Source: Aquisphaera giovannonii | GTDB lineage: Bacteria > Planctomycetota > Planctomycetia > Isosphaerales > Isosphaeraceae | Direction of reading: 5' to 3' | NCBI RefSeq assembly: GCF_008087625.1 | Contig: NZ_CP042997.1 | Coordinates: forward strand, 8,122,001 to 8,186,000 | DNA length: 64,000 nt | Part shown: positions 16,856-26,082 of the stretch, piece by piece | Layout: the number at the start of each line of letters is the position of its first letter | Numbering within the stretch: position 1 is the first letter of the stretch | Made by a program: the position numbers and the translations under genes | The notes under the pieces: model-generated | What the model was told of the DNA's origin: nothing | The model's database searches: none | Seen by the model: the letters and a program-made list of their open reading frames with translations, nothing else

Positions 16856-17623
16856 TCAAAAAGGGAAGTCGGCATCGACGGGGGCCGACGCGAGCTCGGC
16901 CAGGAAGGCTCCGATGCGCTCGCTCACCCGGCGGGTGACGGCCTCGCCCTTCTCGGCGGTCGCGGCGCGGGGGTCGCCGGAGCCCGAGTTGGTGGTCAGC
17001 AGGTGCCAGGGGCGGGTGATCTCGACCCACCCCCTGTTCACGGCTTCGAACCGGGTCGGCCGCACGGCGCCCGCGTCGGCGGCGTCGAGGTCCACGAGCC
17101 CCGGGAAGTGGGCCAGCCCCATGCTGGTCTCCATCTCGCCGGCGTGGTCGTCCTTCTTCTCGAAGATGGTCTCGTAGCCGTCGGACGCCACCTTGTACCA
17201 GTTGCACAGGAAGAGCTTGACGCGGGTGGTCCGGTGGAGCTCCCGGAGGACCCATTTCAAGTCGTTGCCGCCGTGGCCGTTGAGGAGCAGCAGCTTGGGG
17301 ACGCCGTGATGGTCCAGCGACTCCACCAGGTCGGCGATCACCCGGCAGAGGGTGGACGGGTTCAGGTTCATGGCGAGCGGGAATTCCATCTGGTTCGTCT
17401 CCGTGCCGTAGGGGATCGCCGGCAGGAGCAGGACCCGGGCCCCCCGCTCGGTCGCCAGCGCGCAGGCACGGGCGCCGATCTCGTCCACCTGGAAGGTGTC
17501 GGTGCCGTAGGGCAGGTGCAGGTTGTGGGGCTCCGTGGCCCCCAGGGGCAGGACCGCGACCTGGTACGGGGGGCCGGAGCGGACCTGCCCGTAGGTGACA
17601 TCGGCGAGGCGCCAGCTTGCCAT
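16856..17623 (-). CDS. Creatininase-family amidohydrolase
   Basis: 255 aa, the usual size. Metal-binding motifs of the family are all present: 'GATEPHNLHLPYGTDT' near residue 28, 'NGHGGND' near 118 and 'DDHAGEMETS' near 160. Members are cytosolic two-metal amidohydrolases acting on creatinine, formamides in cofactor biosynthesis (MftE, ArfB) and similar amides; substrate cannot be told here. ATG 17623 aligns with the family's short N-terminus before 'LADVTYGQV'. The gene is transcribed divergently from the dehydrogenase at 17851. Confidence 0.87.
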   Translation of the reverse strand: MASWRLADVTYGQVRSGPPYQVAVLPLGATEPHNLHLPYGTDTFQVDEIGARACALATERGARVLLLPAIPYGTETNQMEFPLAMNLNPSTLCRVIADLVESLDHHGVPKLLLLNGHGGNDLKWVLRELHRTTRVKLFLCNWYKVASDGYETIFEKKDDHAGEMETSMGLAHFPGLVDLDAADAGAVRPTRFEAVNRGWVEITRPWHLLTTNSGSGDPRAATAEKGEAVTRRVSERIGAFLAELASAPVDADFPF

Positions 17624-17850
17624 GGGAGACGTCTCTTTCGTCCGGGGCGGGGCCAGATCGGGCACGGAGGCCGGGCCGTGGCCGTCGTGGGCGGGGCTGG
17701 GGAGGGCCGGCGGGGGTCGGTGGGAGGGCGGACCGTCGCCGGGGCCATTGCTGAGGGGGCGGGCGGGCGTTAGGATCGGGTCACGAATGCGGCGGAGGCG
17801 CCGGGCGCCTCATGCCCCCCCTCCTCCGTTATCCCGGGACCGTGCTCGCG

Positions 17851-19080
17851 ATGCAAGCCTTCGAGGCGACCAACCACTATTTTGACGAGGCCGCCCGGCT
17901 CCTCGACCTGTCCGAGAACATCCGGACACTCCTGATCACCCCCGACCGCGAGGTGCGCGTCGAGGTCGTGATCGAGATGGATTCCGGCCAGATCGGCAAT
18001 TTCATCGGCTACCGCGTCCAGCACGACAACGCCCGGGGCCCCTTCAAGGGGGGGCTGCGGTATCACCCCCTGGTGGACCAGGACGAGGCCCGTTCGCTCG
18101 CGAGCCTGATGACCTGGAAGACGGCCCTGGTGGACCTCCCCTATGGCGGGGCCAAGGGGGGGATCAACTGCGATCCCAACAAGCTCTCGCGGGGCGAGAT
18201 GGAGCGGCTCACCCGCCGGTTCATCGAGAAGATCCACGACGTCATCGGGCCGGTGAAGGACATCCCGGCGCCCGACATGGGGACCGACGCCCAGGTCATG
18301 GCCTGGATCATGAACGAGTACAGCAAGTACGAGGGCTTCAACCCGGCCTGCGTCACCGGGAAGCCCGTGGAGTTCCACGGCTCCCTCGGCCGCGAGGCCG
18401 CCACCGGCTACGGCGTGGCGATCATCGCCCGGGAGGTGCTCGCCCGCCGGAAGGCCTCCGTCGGCGGCACGACCTTCGCCATCCAGGGTTACGGCAACGT
18501 CGGCAGCCACACGGCCCGGTTCCTCTCCCAGCAAGGGGCGAAGATCGTGGCGGTCTCCGACGCGTACGGCGCGATCTGCAACCTCAACGGCATCGACATC
18601 CCCGCCCTGGATGAGCACGTCGCGGTCGCCCGCAAGGTCGTGGGGTTCAAGGGGGGCGAGCCCACCACCAACGAGCATCTCCTGAAGATGCCCGTGGACG
18701 TCCTCATCCCCGCGGCGCTCGGGGGCGTGTTCGATCGCGAGATGGCCCAGGCCGTGCAGGCGAAGCTCATCATCGAGGCCGCCAACGGCCCCACCTGGCC
18801 GGAGGCCGACGAGGTCTTCAAGGCCCGGGGCATCCCGGTCGTCCCGGACATCCTGGCCAACTCCGGCGGCGTCATCGTCAGCTACTTCGAATGGGTGCAG
18901 AACCTCCAGCACTTCCGCTGGCCCCTGGAGCGGATCCAAAGCGAGGAGCAGTCCCGCATGGTCGCCGCCTTCCACGAGGTCTACGACCTGGCCGAGCACC
19001 TCAAGGTGTCGCTGCGGACCGCTGCATTCTACCTGGCGATCACGCGGGTCAGCCGCGCGCATGCCCTGGGGGGGATCTGA
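17851..19080 (+). CDS. Glu/Leu/Phe/Val-type amino-acid dehydrogenase (probable glutamate dehydrogenase)
   Basis: 409 aa. N-terminal substrate domain with '[11 protein letters not shown]', '[17 protein letters not shown]' (catalytic lysine near residue 104) and '[14 protein letters not shown]'; Rossmann NAD(P) domain with '[12 protein letters not shown]' near 215. These are diagnostic of the hexameric Glu/Leu/Phe/Val dehydrogenases, which deaminate amino acids reversibly in the cytoplasm. Length and the N-terminal '[15 protein letters not shown]' favour glutamate dehydrogenase. ATG 17851 was preferred to GTG/ATG starts up to 39 nt upstream because those add residues absent from the family. It sits 3 nt before purB, a likely two-gene operon. 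Confidence 0.88.
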   Translation: MQAFEATNHYFDEAARLLDLSENIRTLLITPDREVRVEVVIEMDSGQIGNFIGYRVQHDNARGPFKGGLRYHPLVDQDEARSLASLMTWKTALVDLPYGGAKGGINCDPNKLSRGEMERLTRRFIEKIHDVIGPVKDIPAPDMGTDAQVMAWIMNEYSKYEGFNPACVTGKPVEFHGSLGREAATGYGVAIIAREVLARRKASVGGTTFAIQGYGNVGSHTARFLSQQGAKIVAVSDAYGAICNLNGIDIPALDEHVAVARKVVGFKGGEPTTNEHLLKMPVDVLIPAALGGVFDREMAQAVQAKLIIEAANGPTWPEADEVFKARGIPVVPDILANSGGVIVSYFEWVQNLQHFRWPLERIQSEEQSRMVAAFHEVYDLAEHLKVSLRTAAFYLAITRVSRAHALGGI

Positions 19081-19083
19081 CGC

Positions 19084-20517
19084 ATGAGCAATCGAGAAAT
19101 CTACGACAATCCCCTGATCGGCCGGTACGCCAGCCGGGCGATGGCCCGGACCTGGTCGCCCCAGGTGAAGTTCTCCACCTGGCGGAAGCTCTGGATCGCC
19201 CTGGCGGAGGCCGAGCAGGCCCTGGGCCTGAACATCACCGCCCCGCAGATCGAGGCGATGAAGGCCGCCGTCGATTCCATCGACTTCGCCGCCGCCGAGG
19301 CCTACGAGAAGCGCTTCCGGCACGACGTCATGGCCCACATCCACGCCTTCGGCGACGCCGCGCCCGCGGCCCGGCCGATCATCCACCTGGGCGCGACGAG
19401 CTGCTACGTCACCGACAACACCGACCTGATCCTGCTCCGCGAATCCCTCCTCCGCATCCGCGACCGCCTGGCGTCGGTCATCGACGCCCTGGGGACCTTC
19501 GCGGATCGCTGGAAATCCTTGCCCTGCCTGGGCTACACCCACTTCCAGCCGGCCCAGCTCGTCACCGTCGGCAAGCGGGCCACGCTCTGGTGCCAGGAGC
19601 TGATCTTCGACCTGGAGGACGTGGAGCACCGCCTCGAGGGCCTGAAATTCCTGGGGGTCAAGGGGACGACGGGCACCCAGGCGAGCTTCCTGGCCCTCTT
19701 CGACGGCGACCACGCGAAGGTCGAGGAGCTCGACCGCCGGGTCGCCGCGTCGTTCGGCTTCGACGAGAGTTACGCGGTCTCCGGCCAGACCTATTCCCGC
19801 AAGGTGGACTCGCAGGTGATGGCGACCCTGGCCGGCCTCGGCGAGAGCGCCCACCGCTTCGGGATGGACCTGCGGCTGCTCGCCCACGAGCGCGAGCTCG
19901 AGGAGCCGTTCGAGGCCGAGCAGATCGGCTCGTCGGCCATGGCCTACAAGCGGAACCCGATGCGTGCGGAGCGGTTGTGCTCGCTCGCCCGGTTCCTGAT
20001 GGCCCTGCCCGCGGCGGCCTCGCAGACCTCGGCCACGCAATGGCTGGAGCGGACCCTGGACGACTCGGCCGTGCGAAGGCTCACCCTGCCGCAGGGGTTC
20101 CTCGCCGCCGACGCGATCCTCAGCCTCTACGCCAACATCGTGCCCGGGCTGGTGGTCCACGCCGCGGTGATCGACCGGCACCTCGCCGAGCAATTGCCGT
20201 TCATGGCGACGGAGAATCTCCTCATGGCCGGCGTGCAGGCCGGCGGCGACCGCCAGGCCCTCCACGAGCGCATCCGCCAGCACTCCCTCGCCGCCGCCGA
20301 GCGGCTGAAGGAAGGTGCCGCGGACAACGACCTGATCGCCAGGCTCCGCGACGACCCGGCGTTCCCGCCGCTCAACTTCGACGACGTGCTCGACGCGTCC
20401 CGATACGTCGGCCGGTCGCCGGAGCAGGTCGAGGAGTTCCTGCGCACGGAGGTCCAGCCCATCCGCGTCCGCTATCCCGAGGCCGCCGAAGGCGCCCGTG
20501 AGGAGCTGCGGGTCTGA
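19084..20517 (+). CDS. purB: Adenylosuccinate lyase
   Basis: 477 aa. The fumarase/aspartase-superfamily signature '[16 protein letters not shown]' (about residue 280) with its catalytic serine loop, plus '[15 protein letters not shown]' and 'TGTQASF', identify it. PurB cleaves SAICAR and adenylosuccinate to release fumarate in purine synthesis. The gene starts 3 nt after the dehydrogenase stop, so translation is probably coupled. It is followed by convergent rpsU. Confidence 0.92.
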   Translation: MSNREIYDNPLIGRYASRAMARTWSPQVKFSTWRKLWIALAEAEQALGLNITAPQIEAMKAAVDSIDFAAAEAYEKRFRHDVMAHIHAFGDAAPAARPIIHLGATSCYVTDNTDLILLRESLLRIRDRLASVIDALGTFADRWKSLPCLGYTHFQPAQLVTVGKRATLWCQELIFDLEDVEHRLEGLKFLGVKGTTGTQASFLALFDGDHAKVEELDRRVAASFGFDESYAVSGQTYSRKVDSQVMATLAGLGESAHRFGMDLRLLAHERELEEPFEAEQIGSSAMAYKRNPMRAERLCSLARFLMALPAAASQTSATQWLERTLDDSAVRRLTLPQGFLAADAILSLYANIVPGLVVHAAVIDRHLAEQLPFMATENLLMAGVQAGGDRQALHERIRQHSLAAAERLKEGAADNDLIARLRDDPAFPPLNFDDVLDASRYVGRSPEQVEEFLRTEVQPIRVRYPEAAEGAREELRV

Positions 20518-20637
20518 CCTGCCCGGGGCGGGTGCCGGCACGTCCCGGCCGCGTCCCCGCCTTGCCTTCGCCGGGGCATCTCCGCGGATGGACCCCGGCC
20601 CTCGATCGCGTCGCGTCTCATGGTCCCGGCCGAAGGT

Positions 20638-20655
20638 CGCCCCGCCGAAGGGGCG
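20638..20655. terminator. Stem-loop downstream of rpsU
   Basis: CGCCCC and GGGGCG pair around the loop GCCGAA, 9 nt beyond the rpsU stop in the convergent purB-rpsU gap. No T tract follows, so this is only a candidate terminator. Confidence 0.4.
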
Positions 20656-20664
20656 TGTCGGCGA

Positions 20665-20859
20665 TCAGACCCGCGACGTCTGGTGCTGGCGTGCCTTGCG
20701 GAGCCGCTTGAGCTCCTCGCGACGGCGCCGCTCGCTCGGCTTCTCGTAGTACGCCTTGCGCCGCATTTCCTTCCGCAAACCGCTACGCTCGCACAACTTG
20801 CGGAAGCGACGAACCGCCTCCTGGATCGACTCGCCGGCACGAACCCGTAACTTCACCAC
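20665..20859 (-). CDS. rpsU: 30S ribosomal protein S21
   Basis: 64 aa, typical S21 length. The sequence begins '[19 protein letters not shown]', followed by the conserved '[19 protein letters not shown]' segment and a very basic tail. S21 binds the small subunit platform and helps initiation. The start codon is GTG (20859), followed immediately by a second GTG; AAGGAA lies upstream. A sigma70-like promoter is present about 120 nt upstream. Confidence 0.95.
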   Translation of the reverse strand: MVKLRVRAGESIQEAVRRFRKLCERSGLRKEMRRKAYYEKPSERRRREELKRLRKARQHQTSRV

Positions 20860-20979
20860 AGTCGCGTTCTCTCTTTCCTTTCCAGGGATTTCCGTGATGG
20901 CACGACTCTCCGCCGATCCTCGAGAGCGTCCGATGAGGCCGGGCCCCGCGGTGCCTTCACGAATCGGGAGGAACTACGG

Positions 20980-21008
20980 AGTATATCATCGGCCCCGCGG
21001 CGGGCCAA
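20980..21008 (-). promoter_or_regulatory. Probable rpsU promoter
   Basis: On the minus strand: -35 TTGGCC (21008-21003), 17-nt spacer, -10 TATACT (20985-20980). Match to consensus is 4/6 and 5/6. The predicted transcript would have a leader of about 115 nt before the GTG start at 20859. Confidence 0.5.
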
Positions 21009-21053
21009 GACGCATGATCGGGAGAATTGCTCGATTGCTCGAGGGTACACCGC

Positions 21054-21109
21054 TTTCCACTCCGGGCCTCGCCCCTTAGAATGTGTACGAACTTGGGGAG
21101 CGTACACAT
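21054..21109 (+). promoter_or_regulatory. vapBC promoter with inverted-repeat operator over the start codon
   Basis: -35-like TTTCCA (21054-21059), 17-nt spacer, -10 TAGAAT (21077-21082). A perfect 9-bp inverted repeat, ATGTGTACG (21081-21089) and CGTACACAT (21101-21109), covers the start point and ends inside the vapB ATG (21108). Its 11-nt loop contains the Shine-Dalgarno GGGGAG (21095-21100). This is the expected place for VapB/VapBC autorepression. Confidence 0.7.
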
Positions 21110-21302
21110 GCGCACGAATATTGTGATCGATGACAAGCTGATGGCCGAGGCGATGAAGCTTTCGGGCGCGCGCACGAAGCGGGAGGCGGTGGAACTCGCC
21201 TTAAAGACCATGGTTCAGCTCGGCCGTCAGAAGGAGATCCGCCGCCTGCGGGGGAAGATACCCTGGGAGGGTGACCTCGAGGAGATGAGGCGCGACTCAT
21301 GA
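21108..21302 (+). CDS. vapB: Type II antitoxin, VapB family
   Basis: 64 aa. 'MRTNIVIDDKLMAEAMKLSG' is the N-terminal DNA-binding strand-helix of the VapB (DUF2191/RHH-like) family, followed by 'TKREAVELALKTMVQL' and a toxin-binding tail. VapB neutralises VapC and represses the operon. ATG 21108 lies 7 nt after GGGGAG. It overlaps vapC by 4 nt (ATGA), so translation is coupled. A longer reading from 21027 is unlikely because the promoter and operator lie inside it. Confidence 0.88.
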   Translation: MRTNIVIDDKLMAEAMKLSGARTKREAVELALKTMVQLGRQKEIRRLRGKIPWEGDLEEMRRDS

Positions 21303-21694
21303 TCCTCGTCGATTCCAGCGTCTGGATCGACTACTTCCGGGGCACCCCCGCGCCGCATGTCCAGAAACTCGACTCCCTGATCGCTGTTGCCCCGCTGGCG
21401 ATGGGAGACCTGGTCCTGGCTGAGGTGCTCCAGGGCTGCACATCAGACAAGGCGTTCAACGAGGCCCGCCGGACTCTGTCCATTTTGCCCCTGATCAGTC
21501 TCTGCGGTCCCGACGTCGCCGTCGCCGCGGCGAGAAACTTCCGGACACTACGCTCGCTTGGCGTCACGGTCCGCAAGACGATCGACGCGATCATCGCAAC
21601 TCGTTGCATCGTGGATGACCTCGAACTTCTTCACAACGATCGGGACTTCGAACCATTTCAGAAGCACCTCGGTCTACGCTGCGTGCCTTATTGA
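21299..21694 (+). CDS. vapC: Type II toxin VapC, PIN-domain ribonuclease
   Basis: 131 aa, the usual PIN toxin length. Acidic active-site residues are visible: Asp4 in 'ILVDSSVWIDYF', Glu near 41 in 'LVLAEVLQG', Asp in 'KTIDAIIATRC' and Asp in 'HNDRDFEPF'. VapC toxins are Mg-dependent endoribonucleases that cut tRNA or rRNA. All catalytic acids are present, so the toxin looks functional. Confidence 0.9.
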   Translation: MILVDSSVWIDYFRGTPAPHVQKLDSLIAVAPLAMGDLVLAEVLQGCTSDKAFNEARRTLSILPLISLCGPDVAVAAARNFRTLRSLGVTVRKTIDAIIATRCIVDDLELLHNDRDFEPFQKHLGLRCVPY

Positions 21695-21782
21695 CCAGCG
21701 GTGTCCGTCGCGCGAATACACTGCCCATTGCCTTCCGCAGCGCTCCCTCAACGCTATCCCTGCCGGCCATCACCCACGCGGG

Positions 21783-24122
21783 TCACCGGCTCGCCTTCAC
21801 CGCCACGTCCTTATCGAGCCTGGGCAGGTCGATCGCAAGTGAGCCGCCGGCCGCCCGGACCGTCTCGCGGCGGGTGACCTCGCCTCGGAAGGTGTCCCAC
21901 CATTCGAGTTGCCAGGTGCCGTCCGGTGCGGGGACCGTCACGCGGAGGTTCTCGGCGGGCTCGATGGGCTTGCCGTCGTGCTCGGCCCTCCAGGTGCTGG
22001 CCGTGTTGTGGAGCCAGAGGAGGAGTTGGGAATCACTCGCCAGGCCCAGGGCATGCAGCGGCGGCGACTGGATCGTCCGGTAGCGCGGCAGCGTGAGGGA
22101 GCGGATCTGGAGCCAGTCGCCCTCGACGTTCGCGAAGGTCAGCTCGTGGCGGCCGGCGGGGACGTCGATGGCCAGGTCCTCGGCGTAGTCGCTGACCCAG
22201 ATGTTCCACCGGCCGTCGAACCGGGACTTCTTCCATGGCCCCTTTCCCTCCGGGCCGGCCTGAAGCGTGCGGTCGAGCACAAGCTCCCCGTCGAGCGTGA
22301 CGCGGAGCCGCGCCTTCGTGCAGACGTCGCCCAGGCGAGCCAGGACCTTGCCGGGCTCGGGCATGTCCAGGTGCCACGTCAGCTTCGTGGGCAATTCGTC
22401 GCGATTGCCCCGCGAGGGGTTGCCGATCGTCATCGCCACGGGCTCGCCCCGGACGCTGCCGTCGCGGAGGACCGTGTACACGTCCGAGGACGCCCCGCCC
22501 CATTCGACCGTGGCGGGGATCGTCAGGTCCTCGTGGCGTTGCGGCGGCACGCGGGTGTATTCCGTCCGGATGCCGTCGATCGGCCGGAAATTCGCCGCGG
22601 GCCAGTTCACCGTGTCGACGAACTTCCTCACCGGCGTGAGCACGCGATACAGGTTCGCCGGGTGAACGTAACCGTCCCAGTACCAGAGCATGGACGTGCC
22701 GGCCCCGCCGCCCATCACCGCCGCCCACGCTCCGTTGTGCATGTTCAGGCCGGACCGGGGCCGGTCCCACTTGCCGTCGTCGGTCTGCCAGTCGATCCCG
22801 AACTCGGCGAGGATGTACGGCTTGTTGAAGCGGAGGTGAGCCCGCGTGTCCCGCTCGATCATCCGCGTGAAGTCGGCGATGTCGCCGGCCTTGCCGTACA
22901 TATGGGTCATCGTGAAATCGACGTCGTCGAGCTCCCAGGTCGGCGACGTGCCGTAGGTGTTGCTCACCAGGTGCCTGTAGGGGTCGTTGGCCTTCAAGTA
23001 GGCGGCCATCTCGGCGGTCCAGGCGACCTCCTCGGGCGTCTCGCGGATCTCGTTCCAGAACTCCCAGGCGAAGAGCGTCGTCTCCGCCGCCCAGCGGGCG
23101 ATCAGGTAGCGGAGCTTCCTCTTGTAGAGCCGCTTCGCCTCGGGGTTGGTCCAGAAGTCCTCCGGGCGGGCGCACGGCCCGCCGTTCTTCGCGTTGTAGG
23201 GATTGCTGACCCACATCCCCTCGTTGAAGTAGCCGCCGTCGCGGAACTCGCCGTAGATGCCGAGGCAGAACATCAGGCGGACGCCGTTCTCGCGGGCCAG
23301 CCGAGCGACCTCGTCGAGCCTCCAGGCGTTCCCCAGCTCGTAGCGACCGAGCCCCGCGTACGAGCCGCTCCCGGCCTTGGGCGTCGGCGCGGGGAGCCAC
23401 TCGAGCCCCTTCTCGTTGTTCGAGAGCCAGAGCCTCGCCCAGTTGCCCCCCGCGCCGCCGAGCCCCTTCAACCAGGCGGCATACGTCGCCAGGGGGGACC
23501 GTCCCCATGACCAGCAGACGTTTTCCCCGACGGCGAGATACGGGGTGCCGTCGTCGAACGCGAAGTAGTGCGGATTGCGCTTCGCCACGCGGATGAAGCC
23601 GTGCGAGCTCCCCCGCTCTGCCCTCAGATTCAGGGGCAAGGATCGAGCGGCCCCGCTCCTGTCCCTGGCGACGAGCACGATCCGGTGCGACCCTGGCATC
23701 GTCGCGGCGTACCGGACGCGGAAGCCCGGCGTGCCGTCGGGCACGATCCGTTCCCGGTCGGCCCGCGTCTCCGACCGCATCGGCGCGAAGAAGAACCCCG
23801 GCACGACGAGCTTCGAGCCATCCGGCGCCTCCACCTCGGCATCGACGGCCACCTGCTCCGGATCGAACGGATTCGCATACGTCGCCGCGACATCCGCGAT
23901 CAGTTCGACCGTCTCGAAGGTCGGTGTTGCGTTCCGCCCGAGCCTCACGGACCGGATCGCCAGGGGCCGGTCGTCGGTCATCTTCACCCGGGCGAGATCG
24001 TCGCGGGGCCCGAGATCCGCGGCGACCTGGGCGCGGGCTGCCGTGGCAGGCATGCCGACGAGGATGACCAGCAACCACGTCAACTCTCGCGGGGATGCCG
24101 CGGACGGCTCGGCGAACATCAT
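21783..24122 (-). CDS. Secreted clan GH-A-like glycoside hydrolase (DUF5060 plus TIM barrel)
   Basis: 779 aa. Signal peptide (1-30, 'LTWLLVILVGMPATAARA'), an N-terminal DUF5060-like beta-sandwich (about 45-185), a catalytic (beta/alpha)8 domain (about 190-550) and a C-terminal beta-rich carbohydrate-binding-like region. 'WEFWNEIRETPEE' (acid/base Glu) and 'YILAEFGIDW' (nucleophile Glu) match the GH-A clan, near GH5/DUF4038. The substrate is unknown, probably a plant or algal polysaccharide. The double ATG at 24122/24119 was chosen because it opens into the signal peptide. It is a monocistronic gene converging on vapC. Confidence 0.83.
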   Translation of the reverse strand: MMFAEPSAASPRELTWLLVILVGMPATAARAQVAADLGPRDDLARVKMTDDRPLAIRSVRLGRNATPTFETVELIADVAATYANPFDPEQVAVDAEVEAPDGSKLVVPGFFFAPMRSETRADRERIVPDGTPGFRVRYAATMPGSHRIVLVARDRSGAARSLPLNLRAERGSSHGFIRVAKRNPHYFAFDDGTPYLAVGENVCWSWGRSPLATYAAWLKGLGGAGGNWARLWLSNNEKGLEWLPAPTPKAGSGSYAGLGRYELGNAWRLDEVARLARENGVRLMFCLGIYGEFRDGGYFNEGMWVSNPYNAKNGGPCARPEDFWTNPEAKRLYKRKLRYLIARWAAETTLFAWEFWNEIRETPEEVAWTAEMAAYLKANDPYRHLVSNTYGTSPTWELDDVDFTMTHMYGKAGDIADFTRMIERDTRAHLRFNKPYILAEFGIDWQTDDGKWDRPRSGLNMHNGAWAAVMGGGAGTSMLWYWDGYVHPANLYRVLTPVRKFVDTVNWPAANFRPIDGIRTEYTRVPPQRHEDLTIPATVEWGGASSDVYTVLRDGSVRGEPVAMTIGNPSRGNRDELPTKLTWHLDMPEPGKVLARLGDVCTKARLRVTLDGELVLDRTLQAGPEGKGPWKKSRFDGRWNIWVSDYAEDLAIDVPAGRHELTFANVEGDWLQIRSLTLPRYRTIQSPPLHALGLASDSQLLLWLHNTASTWRAEHDGKPIEPAENLRVTVPAPDGTWQLEWWDTFRGEVTRRETVRAAGGSLAIDLPRLDKDVAVKASR

Positions 24123-24375
24123 GACGAAGTTCCTCAACCCTGACCGCGGACGACCCCGCGGAGATCCGCCGCGATCGTCCGGCATCCCTGCACCGTAAGC
24201 GCAACGCGTCTCGTTCTCAAGGAGCCTGCCGGATCTCCCCTGCCCCGAGTCTCACGTGGCTGGCCAGCGACTGGCCCGGCGCGGGACGATCGGAGAGGAC
24301 CGCCCAACCTCGGGCACGAGCTCGAGCGTCACGGCATACCCCCGATCCGGACGACCACATCGAGGCCCGCGGAAG

Positions 24376-25137
24376 ATGAGTTTCGCAATCGATCCGGAGC
24401 CCGACCCCGAGGATGACGTCGACCGGCGAACCCTCGCGCGGATCCGCGACCACGGCTGGCAGGTCATGGCCGTCGAGGCCGATGACGAGGGGCCGGGATT
24501 CGCCTATTCCGTCGGCCTGGTCCGCACGTTTGGCCATCCCGAAATCCTCACCATCGGGCTCGATGTCCGGGTCTTGATGGGGATGATCAACGCGGTCAGC
24601 GAGCTCGTCCGGGCCGGGAAGCGGTTCGATCATCTCGATGAGAGCGGGGACGTGCTGGAGGCCTACAACGTGGCCTTCCGGAAGGTCGAGCCCCGCCACT
24701 TCCGGGACTTCGTCGGATATGCCAGGTGGTATTACCGTGCGGACGAATTCCCGCTGCTCCAGTGCGTCTGGCCCGACGCTCGTGGTCGTTTCCCCTGGCA
24801 CGCGGACTTCCCCGTGGAGCTTGCGTCGCGGCAACCGGTCCTCAGCGACGACCGCTGCTGGCCGTTCCAGGCAGGCAAGAACGTGGCCTACTTCACGACT
24901 CGCCACGTCCTCGCCGGGGCCGCCGTCCTTCTCGTGAGCCACGACGAGGAAGGTGACTGGCAATTCCTCTGCGGCACCACGAATGATCCCTCCGACGGGG
25001 CTCTCGTGTGCCTCGGGGATATGCTCGCCCGCGACAGCTCGCTCGCCGAGGTCGCTGACCTGCCCGAGGGCTGGATGGCGGAACGCCAGGCCCCGGGGAC
25101 AGACTGGTCGCGGTCGAGGTCGGATCGACGTGACTGA
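24376..25137 (+). CDS. DUF4262 domain protein
   Basis: 253 aa. 'RIRDHGWQVMAVEADDEGPGFAYSVGL' and 'GHPEILTIGLD' are characteristic of DUF4262, a widespread cytoplasmic family of unknown function; the C-terminal half includes 'CVWPDARGRFPWH'. ATG 24376 follows GGAAG and agrees with the family's N-terminus. Nothing in the neighbourhood suggests a partner. Confidence 0.8.
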   Translation: MSFAIDPEPDPEDDVDRRTLARIRDHGWQVMAVEADDEGPGFAYSVGLVRTFGHPEILTIGLDVRVLMGMINAVSELVRAGKRFDHLDESGDVLEAYNVAFRKVEPRHFRDFVGYARWYYRADEFPLLQCVWPDARGRFPWHADFPVELASRQPVLSDDRCWPFQAGKNVAYFTTRHVLAGAAVLLVSHDEEGDWQFLCGTTNDPSDGALVCLGDMLARDSSLAEVADLPEGWMAERQAPGTDWSRSRSDRRD

Positions 25138-25222
25138 AGCGGATGAAGCACTCCCGCCGTGCGGCCCGCGACTCCCGCCGCGCAAGGCCCATCACGCGAG
25201 GGAGTGTCGACTCCGCGCGCGG

Positions 25223-25687
25223 TCAGTCCCCCGATCGCCAGCGCCGCGTCTCCTCCAGCGGTTCGCCAGTCTCCAGCAGGCTCTTGAGGCTGGATAGGAT
25301 CGCCGGCCAGCCATTCGACACCATGCCGATGAGCCTGGAATCGGGCCGGTCCATCTCGTGGATCAACGTCAGCTTCACGCGATCCCCCTTCGCCTCGAGC
25401 TCGTAGGTGAGCCGGGAGTGGCCCTCGGCGTGGGCCTCGGGGATGAACTCGTTCCGCCAGGTCAGCACCAGGCGACGGTTCTCCTCGTATTCGAGGATCT
25501 CGCCGGTGTCGGCGACCCGCCCGTCGGGCAGCAAGATCCGCCACGAGGCACCGGGCTTCCACTCCGATTCCTGCCGGGTCCCGCCCCAGTACTCGCGCGT
25601 GAATTCCGGCTCCCGGAGCGCCTGCCAGAGCTTCTCCGGCGTCGTGCGGATGTACGTGACGTAGACGAATCGCGATTCAGCCACCAT
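25223..25687 (-). CDS. SRPBCC/AHSA1-domain protein
   Basis: 154 aa. The START/Bet v1-like AHSA1 fold is recognisable by 'YVTYIRTTPEKLWQALREPEFTREYW' at the N-terminus and 'GWPAILSSLKSLLETGE' in the C-terminal helix; 'RLVLTWRNE' is the conserved middle strand. The family binds hydrophobic ligands or acts as a co-chaperone; the role is not established for ArsR-paired members. Its ATG (25687) lies inside the 3' end of the arsR gene, an 11-nt overlap that implies coupled translation. GTG 25693 is an alternative. Confidence 0.88.
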   Translation of the reverse strand: MVAESRFVYVTYIRTTPEKLWQALREPEFTREYWGGTRQESEWKPGASWRILLPDGRVADTGEILEYEENRRLVLTWRNEFIPEAHAEGHSRLTYELEAKGDRVKLTLIHEMDRPDSRLIGMVSNGWPAILSSLKSLLETGEPLEETRRWRSGD

Positions 25688-26006
25688 GATCACCCTCCAG
25701 CCTCTCCTTGAGATCCGCGAGCGCGAGGAGACGCCCGCGCTCGAACTTGTGGATCCAGCGATCGGCGACCTCCTGGATCGGCACCGGATTGAGGTAATGC
25801 CGCTTCTCGCGGCCCCGCCGGATCGGGACGACCAGGTTCGCCCCCTCCAGCACCTTCAAGTGCTTCGTCACCGCCTGCCGCGTGATCCCCATCCGCGCGC
25901 AGAGCTGGCCCAGCGTCTGCCCGTCCTCCGCGTGCAGACGGTCGAGCAGCTCCCGACGGCCCGCATCCGCGAGCGCCCGGAAGACCTTATCCTCGTCCGC
26001 GTCCAT
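25677..26006 (-). CDS. ArsR-family regulator controlling the AHSA1 gene
   Basis: 109 aa. Winged-helix regulator ('DKVFRALADAGRRELLDRL', recognition helix 'TRQAVTKHLKVLEGA', wing 'PIRRGREKRHYLNPVPI'). It has no metal-binding cysteines. ArsR/AHSA1 pairs are common; the regulator represses its own operon. ATG 26006 was chosen: it coincides with the predicted transcription start, and a longer reading from TTG 26021 would begin within the -10/operator. Confidence 0.9.
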   Translation of the reverse strand: MDADEDKVFRALADAGRRELLDRLHAEDGQTLGQLCARMGITRQAVTKHLKVLEGANLVVPIRRGREKRHYLNPVPIQEVADRWIHKFERGRLLALADLKERLEGDHGG

Positions 26007-26012
26007 CGCCCC

Positions 26013-26040
26013 ATTATGCAACCAAAGGGTTGCATGTCAA
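26013..26040 (-). promoter_or_regulatory. ArsR-AHSA1 promoter with palindromic operator in the spacer
   Basis: On the minus strand: -35 TTGACA (26040-26035), then the perfect palindrome TGCAACC-CTTT-GGTTGCA (26034-26017), whose last two bases begin the -10 CATAAT (26018-26013). Spacer length is 16. The predicted transcription start falls about 7 nt later, on the ATG at 26006, so the mRNA would be leaderless. Confidence 0.8.
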
Positions 26041-26082
26041 GCTCGGCCCCATCGGGCTTTCCTCATCCTGCGCGGGGAGGGG

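Noticed and set aside
17770-20541. 923-codon open frame antisense to the dehydrogenase and purB genes
   Set aside because: Composition is that of a reverse frame of high-GC coding DNA; the plus-strand genes have strong family motifs.
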